In this document: positions 61,767 through 64,000 of the stretch, in pieces
Numbering within the stretch: the first letter of the stretch is position 1
How the letters are laid out: every line of letters begins with the position of its first letter
Notes under the pieces: generated by a model
The model's database searches: none
Told to the model about the DNA's origin: nothing
The model's input: the letters and a program-made list of their open reading frames with translations, nothing else
Source of the DNA: JBGPQJ01 sp963709295
GTDB taxonomy: Bacteria; Chloroflexota; Anaerolineae; Anaerolineales; Villigracilaceae
Assembly (NCBI GenBank): GCA_963709295.1
Contig: CAVPVW010000003.1
Coordinates: forward strand, 310,001-374,000
Length of the DNA: 64,000 bases
Direction: 5' to 3'
Position numbers and translations under genes: made by a program

Positions 61767-64000
61767 ATGACTTCCAGCGAGATCACACCCATTCGTCAGC
61801 AATATTTGGATATCAAGAAGCAATATCCAACGACCATACTGTTTTTTAGACTCGGGGATTTTTACGAAACCTTTGATGAAGATGCGGAAACCGTCTCCAG
61901 GGAATTGGATATCGTTTTGACGTCGCGTCCGATTGGCAAGGGAGTGCGGGCTCCCCTGGCAGGGATCCCCTATCATGCCGTGGATAATTACCTCTCCCGA
62001 TTGATCAACAAGGGCTACCACGTGGCAATTTGCGAACAGATGGGCGACCAACCGGAAAAGGGGATTTTCACACGCAAGGTTGTAAGGGTCATTACGCCGG
62101 GTACACTTATAGATTCGAACCTGTTGCCAGGTGATGCAAACAATTACCTGGCGTCTGTCACGATCGATGACGGAAAAGCAGGCATCGCCTACCTGGATAT
62201 TTCCACCGGAGAATTCGCAGCTACCGAAATATATCTTGGAGATGGAAACTCTATAAGGGCAGAAATCACACGGATCAATCCGGCTGAAATAGTTTTTCCC
62301 GATAACCTGATACTCCCGACTGGAATTCAAGGACATCAAACCCCCTGGCCTGCTTGGCGTTTCGAAACCGGTCGCTCAACCGAGATGTTGTTGTCGCATT
62401 TTGGAACATCCACATTGGAAGGATTTGGCATTAAACCCTACCCGTTGGCGACCCGTGCTGCTGGAGGGATTCTCCAATACCTCAAGGAAACCAATGGCGA
62501 AGCGGTAGGTCTATTAACTGCCCTGAGAGTCTATTCCACATCCGAATTTATGGTCCTTGACAGCGCCACGCGGAGAAATTTGGAGCTGACCGATACGCTT
62601 GAGGGTGAACTTAAAGGCTCCTTACTGGGAACATTGGATGCCACCATGACTCCAATGGGAAAAAGACTGATCAGGCAGTGGGTCAGCCAACCGCTTTTGG
62701 ATGATGTAAAAATCAGAAAACGCCAGGACGGCGTTGATGCACTTCTCCGAAATTCCATGTTAAGAGCGGATCTGCGTTCCAAACTTAAACCTTTGTCAGA
62801 CATTGAAAGGTTGGCTAATCGAATCCTGGCAAATCGCGCCTTGCCACGCGACCTTGTTGCTCTTCGGGAATCGCTAAGACGACTTCCATCCCTCATCGAC
62901 ATATTCACTGACGATGCTACCCAGGACCTCCCCGTAGCCCCTCTTGATCCGTGCGAGGATGAATTGGCGCTGCTGGAAACGTCAATCGAAGAAGATCCTC
63001 CTCAAACTCTGCAAAACATCGGGATCATACAGACAGGATACTCATCAGAACTGGATGGTGTGGTCGAAGCATCCCGGCATGCAAGGGATTGGATCAATAA
63101 CCTTGAAACCGTGGAGCGTGAGCGCACCGGAATAAAAACTCTCAAAGTAGGCTACAACAAGGTATTTGGCTACTATATCGAAATTTCCCAAGGGCAAATT
63201 GCGAACGCGCCGACCGACTATATTCGCAAACAGACATTAGTCAACGCTGAAAGATACATCACCCCGGAAATGAAGGAATACGAGACACTTGTGCTCAATG
63301 CCGAGGAACGGATTCGAGAAATTGAAATCCGGCTTTTCAAAGAAGTGTGCTCGCAATTATCTTATACCGCTAACCGATTATTACAAACCGCCCGAACTTT
63401 GGCCGAACTCGATACCCTCGGATCATTAGCAGAAGTTGCCGCGCTCAATGGTTACGTTCGACCGATAATCAATTCGAGCGGTACTCTTGAAATCCACGAA
63501 GGAAGGCATCCGGTAGTCGAGAAAAGTCTACGAGATGAACGGTTTGTCCCAAACGACATCCTATTCGAACAAGGGGAAATCGTCCGGGTTATCACTGGTC
63601 CAAACATGTCCGGCAAGTCGACGTATTTGCGGCAAGCCGCATTGATTGTGCTGATGTCGCAAATGGGTTCATTCGTGCCTGCGCAATCCGCGCATATTGG
63701 CATCGTCGACCGTATTTTCACCAGAATCGGCGCAAAGGATGAAATTCATTCCGGCCATTCCACATTTATGGTTGAAATGGTCGAGACGGCCAATATCCTC
63801 CACAACGCAACGCCGAGATCCCTGCTAATCCTTGACGAAATCGGGCGCGGGACTAGTACCTACGATGGCGTATCGATTGCATGGGCTGTTGTTGAATATA
63901 TTCATAACCACCCTTCAGTAAGAGCGAAATCCCTTTTCGCCACCCATTATCACGAACTCACGCAATTGGCGAATTTACTGCCGGGAGTAAAAAACTACAA
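61767..64000 (+). CDS. mutS: DNA mismatch repair protein MutS (3' end outside window)
   Basis: The first 744 codons of MutS in one uninterrupted frame. The mismatch-recognition domain has LFFRLGDFYETFDEDA (the Phe-x-Glu pair that inserts at mismatches; residues about 27-36). The connector and core follow (VGYNKVFGYYIEIS; YIRKQTLVNAERYITPEMKEYE). The ATPase has Walker A TGPNMSGKSTYLRQ (about residue 611), LLILDEIGRGTSTYDG (Walker B) and FATHYHELTQL. The DxxxxGxSTFMVEM loop reads AKDEIHSGHSTFMVEM. It starts at the ATG at 61767. The C-terminal helix-turn-helix is cut off by the window edge. Confidence 0.97.
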   Translation, partial: MTSSEITPIRQQYLDIKKQYPTTILFFRLGDFYETFDEDAETVSRELDIVLTSRPIGKGVRAPLAGIPYHAVDNYLSRLINKGYHVAICEQMGDQPEKGIFTRKVVRVITPGTLIDSNLLPGDANNYLASVTIDDGKAGIAYLDISTGEFAATEIYLGDGNSIRAEITRINPAEIVFPDNLILPTGIQGHQTPWPAWRFETGRSTEMLLSHFGTSTLEGFGIKPYPLATRAAGGILQYLKETNGEAVGLLTALRVYSTSEFMVLDSATRRNLELTDTLEGELKGSLLGTLDATMTPMGKRLIRQWVSQPLLDDVKIRKRQDGVDALLRNSMLRADLRSKLKPLSDIERLANRILANRALPRDLVALRESLRRLPSLIDIFTDDATQDLPVAPLDPCEDELALLETSIEEDPPQTLQNIGIIQTGYSSELDGVVEASRHARDWINNLETVERERTGIKTLKVGYNKVFGYYIEISQGQIANAPTDYIRKQTLVNAERYITPEMKEYETLVLNAEERIREIEIRLFKEVCSQLSYTANRLLQTARTLAELDTLGSLAEVAALNGYVRPIINSSGTLEIHEGRHPVVEKSLRDERFVPNDILFEQGEIVRVITGPNMSGKSTYLRQAALIVLMSQMGSFVPAQSAHIGIVDRIFTRIGAKDEIHSGHSTFMVEMVETANILHNATPRSLLILDEIGRGTSTYDGVSIAWAVVEYIHNHPSVRAKSLFATHYHELTQLANLLPGVKNY

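Noticed and set aside
1..64000. CRISPR array, prophage or restriction-modification locus
   Set aside because: No regularly spaced repeats, capsid/terminase genes or methylase-endonuclease pairs were found; the GIY-YIG gene stands alone with recombinases.

Overview
The window looks like a chromosomal segment of an anaerobic Chloroflexota bacterium, most likely Anaerolineae and quite possibly from a metagenome assembly. This is an inference. It rests on a complete bacterial CODH/ACS operon with a fused MetV-MetF protein, a tungsten-type aldehyde ferredoxin oxidoreductase beside its radical SAM maturase and MoaD-like proteins, a RIO1-type kinase, and a peptide ABC transporter whose permease and ATPase are fused. 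No rRNA, replication origin or CRISPR array was seen.

Layout. 0-5 kb holds housekeeping genes on the minus strand: a partial membrane glycosyltransferase, rlmN, a NagD-like HAD phosphatase, clpP and tig, with a tRNA-Leu(UAG) directly upstream of tig under a strong promoter. 4.6-6.6 kb holds a hypothetical gene, a small membrane protein and a radical SAM/helix-hairpin-helix protein. 6.8-9.2 kb is an accessory module: two related tyrosine recombinases enclosing an AT-rich GIY-YIG-like gene. 9.2-14.8 kb is a drug-efflux block: a MATE pump, then a heterodimeric ABC exporter pair preceded by a promoter, a 22-codon leader ORF and an intrinsic terminator, arranged as a ribosome-controlled attenuator. 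14.8-21.3 kb is a peptide-type ABC importer operon (binding protein, dppB, dppC-dppD fusion, dppF) followed by an RNA methyltransferase. 21.5-26.9 kb holds an S9 peptidase, a RIO1 kinase with a possible second leader/terminator, panB and an unrecognised partner gene. 27-32.5 kb holds two CooC-type ATPases, a GH3 glycosidase, a DUF3786 protein and a CAP/LysM surface protein, all on the minus strand.

32.6-48.2 kb is the Wood-Ljungdahl operon: an HMA-like small protein, CODH (acsA/cooS), ACS (acsB), a CBS-domain protein, both corrinoid/iron-sulfur subunits (acsD, acsC), the corrinoid re-activator (acsV-like), the methyltransferase acsE, malic enzyme, a TrxR-like flavoprotein, MetV-MetF, a GNAT protein and a reduced HdrC-like protein. 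Its promoter carries a CRP/FNR-type palindrome. Together these cover the carbonyl branch and the last methyl-branch steps; the divergent CooC proteins would mature the nickel sites. 48-52.4 kb holds a pseudouridine synthase, a YigZ protein, a cyclophilin lipoprotein, PPK2 and an M20 hydrolase, the last two heavily frameshifted. 52.6-56.7 kb is the tungsten AOR cluster. 56.9-64 kb holds an MFS transporter, a Cof-type phosphatase, a SpoU methyltransferase, gpmA, an orphan MsmX/UgpC-type ATPase and the 5' part of mutS.

A strong window-wide signal is single-base indels. At least a dozen otherwise conserved genes are broken by one base, nearly all net +1 and several in short homopolymers. This points to consensus errors more than to gene decay. 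Frameshifted genes are given here with their reconstructed full extents.
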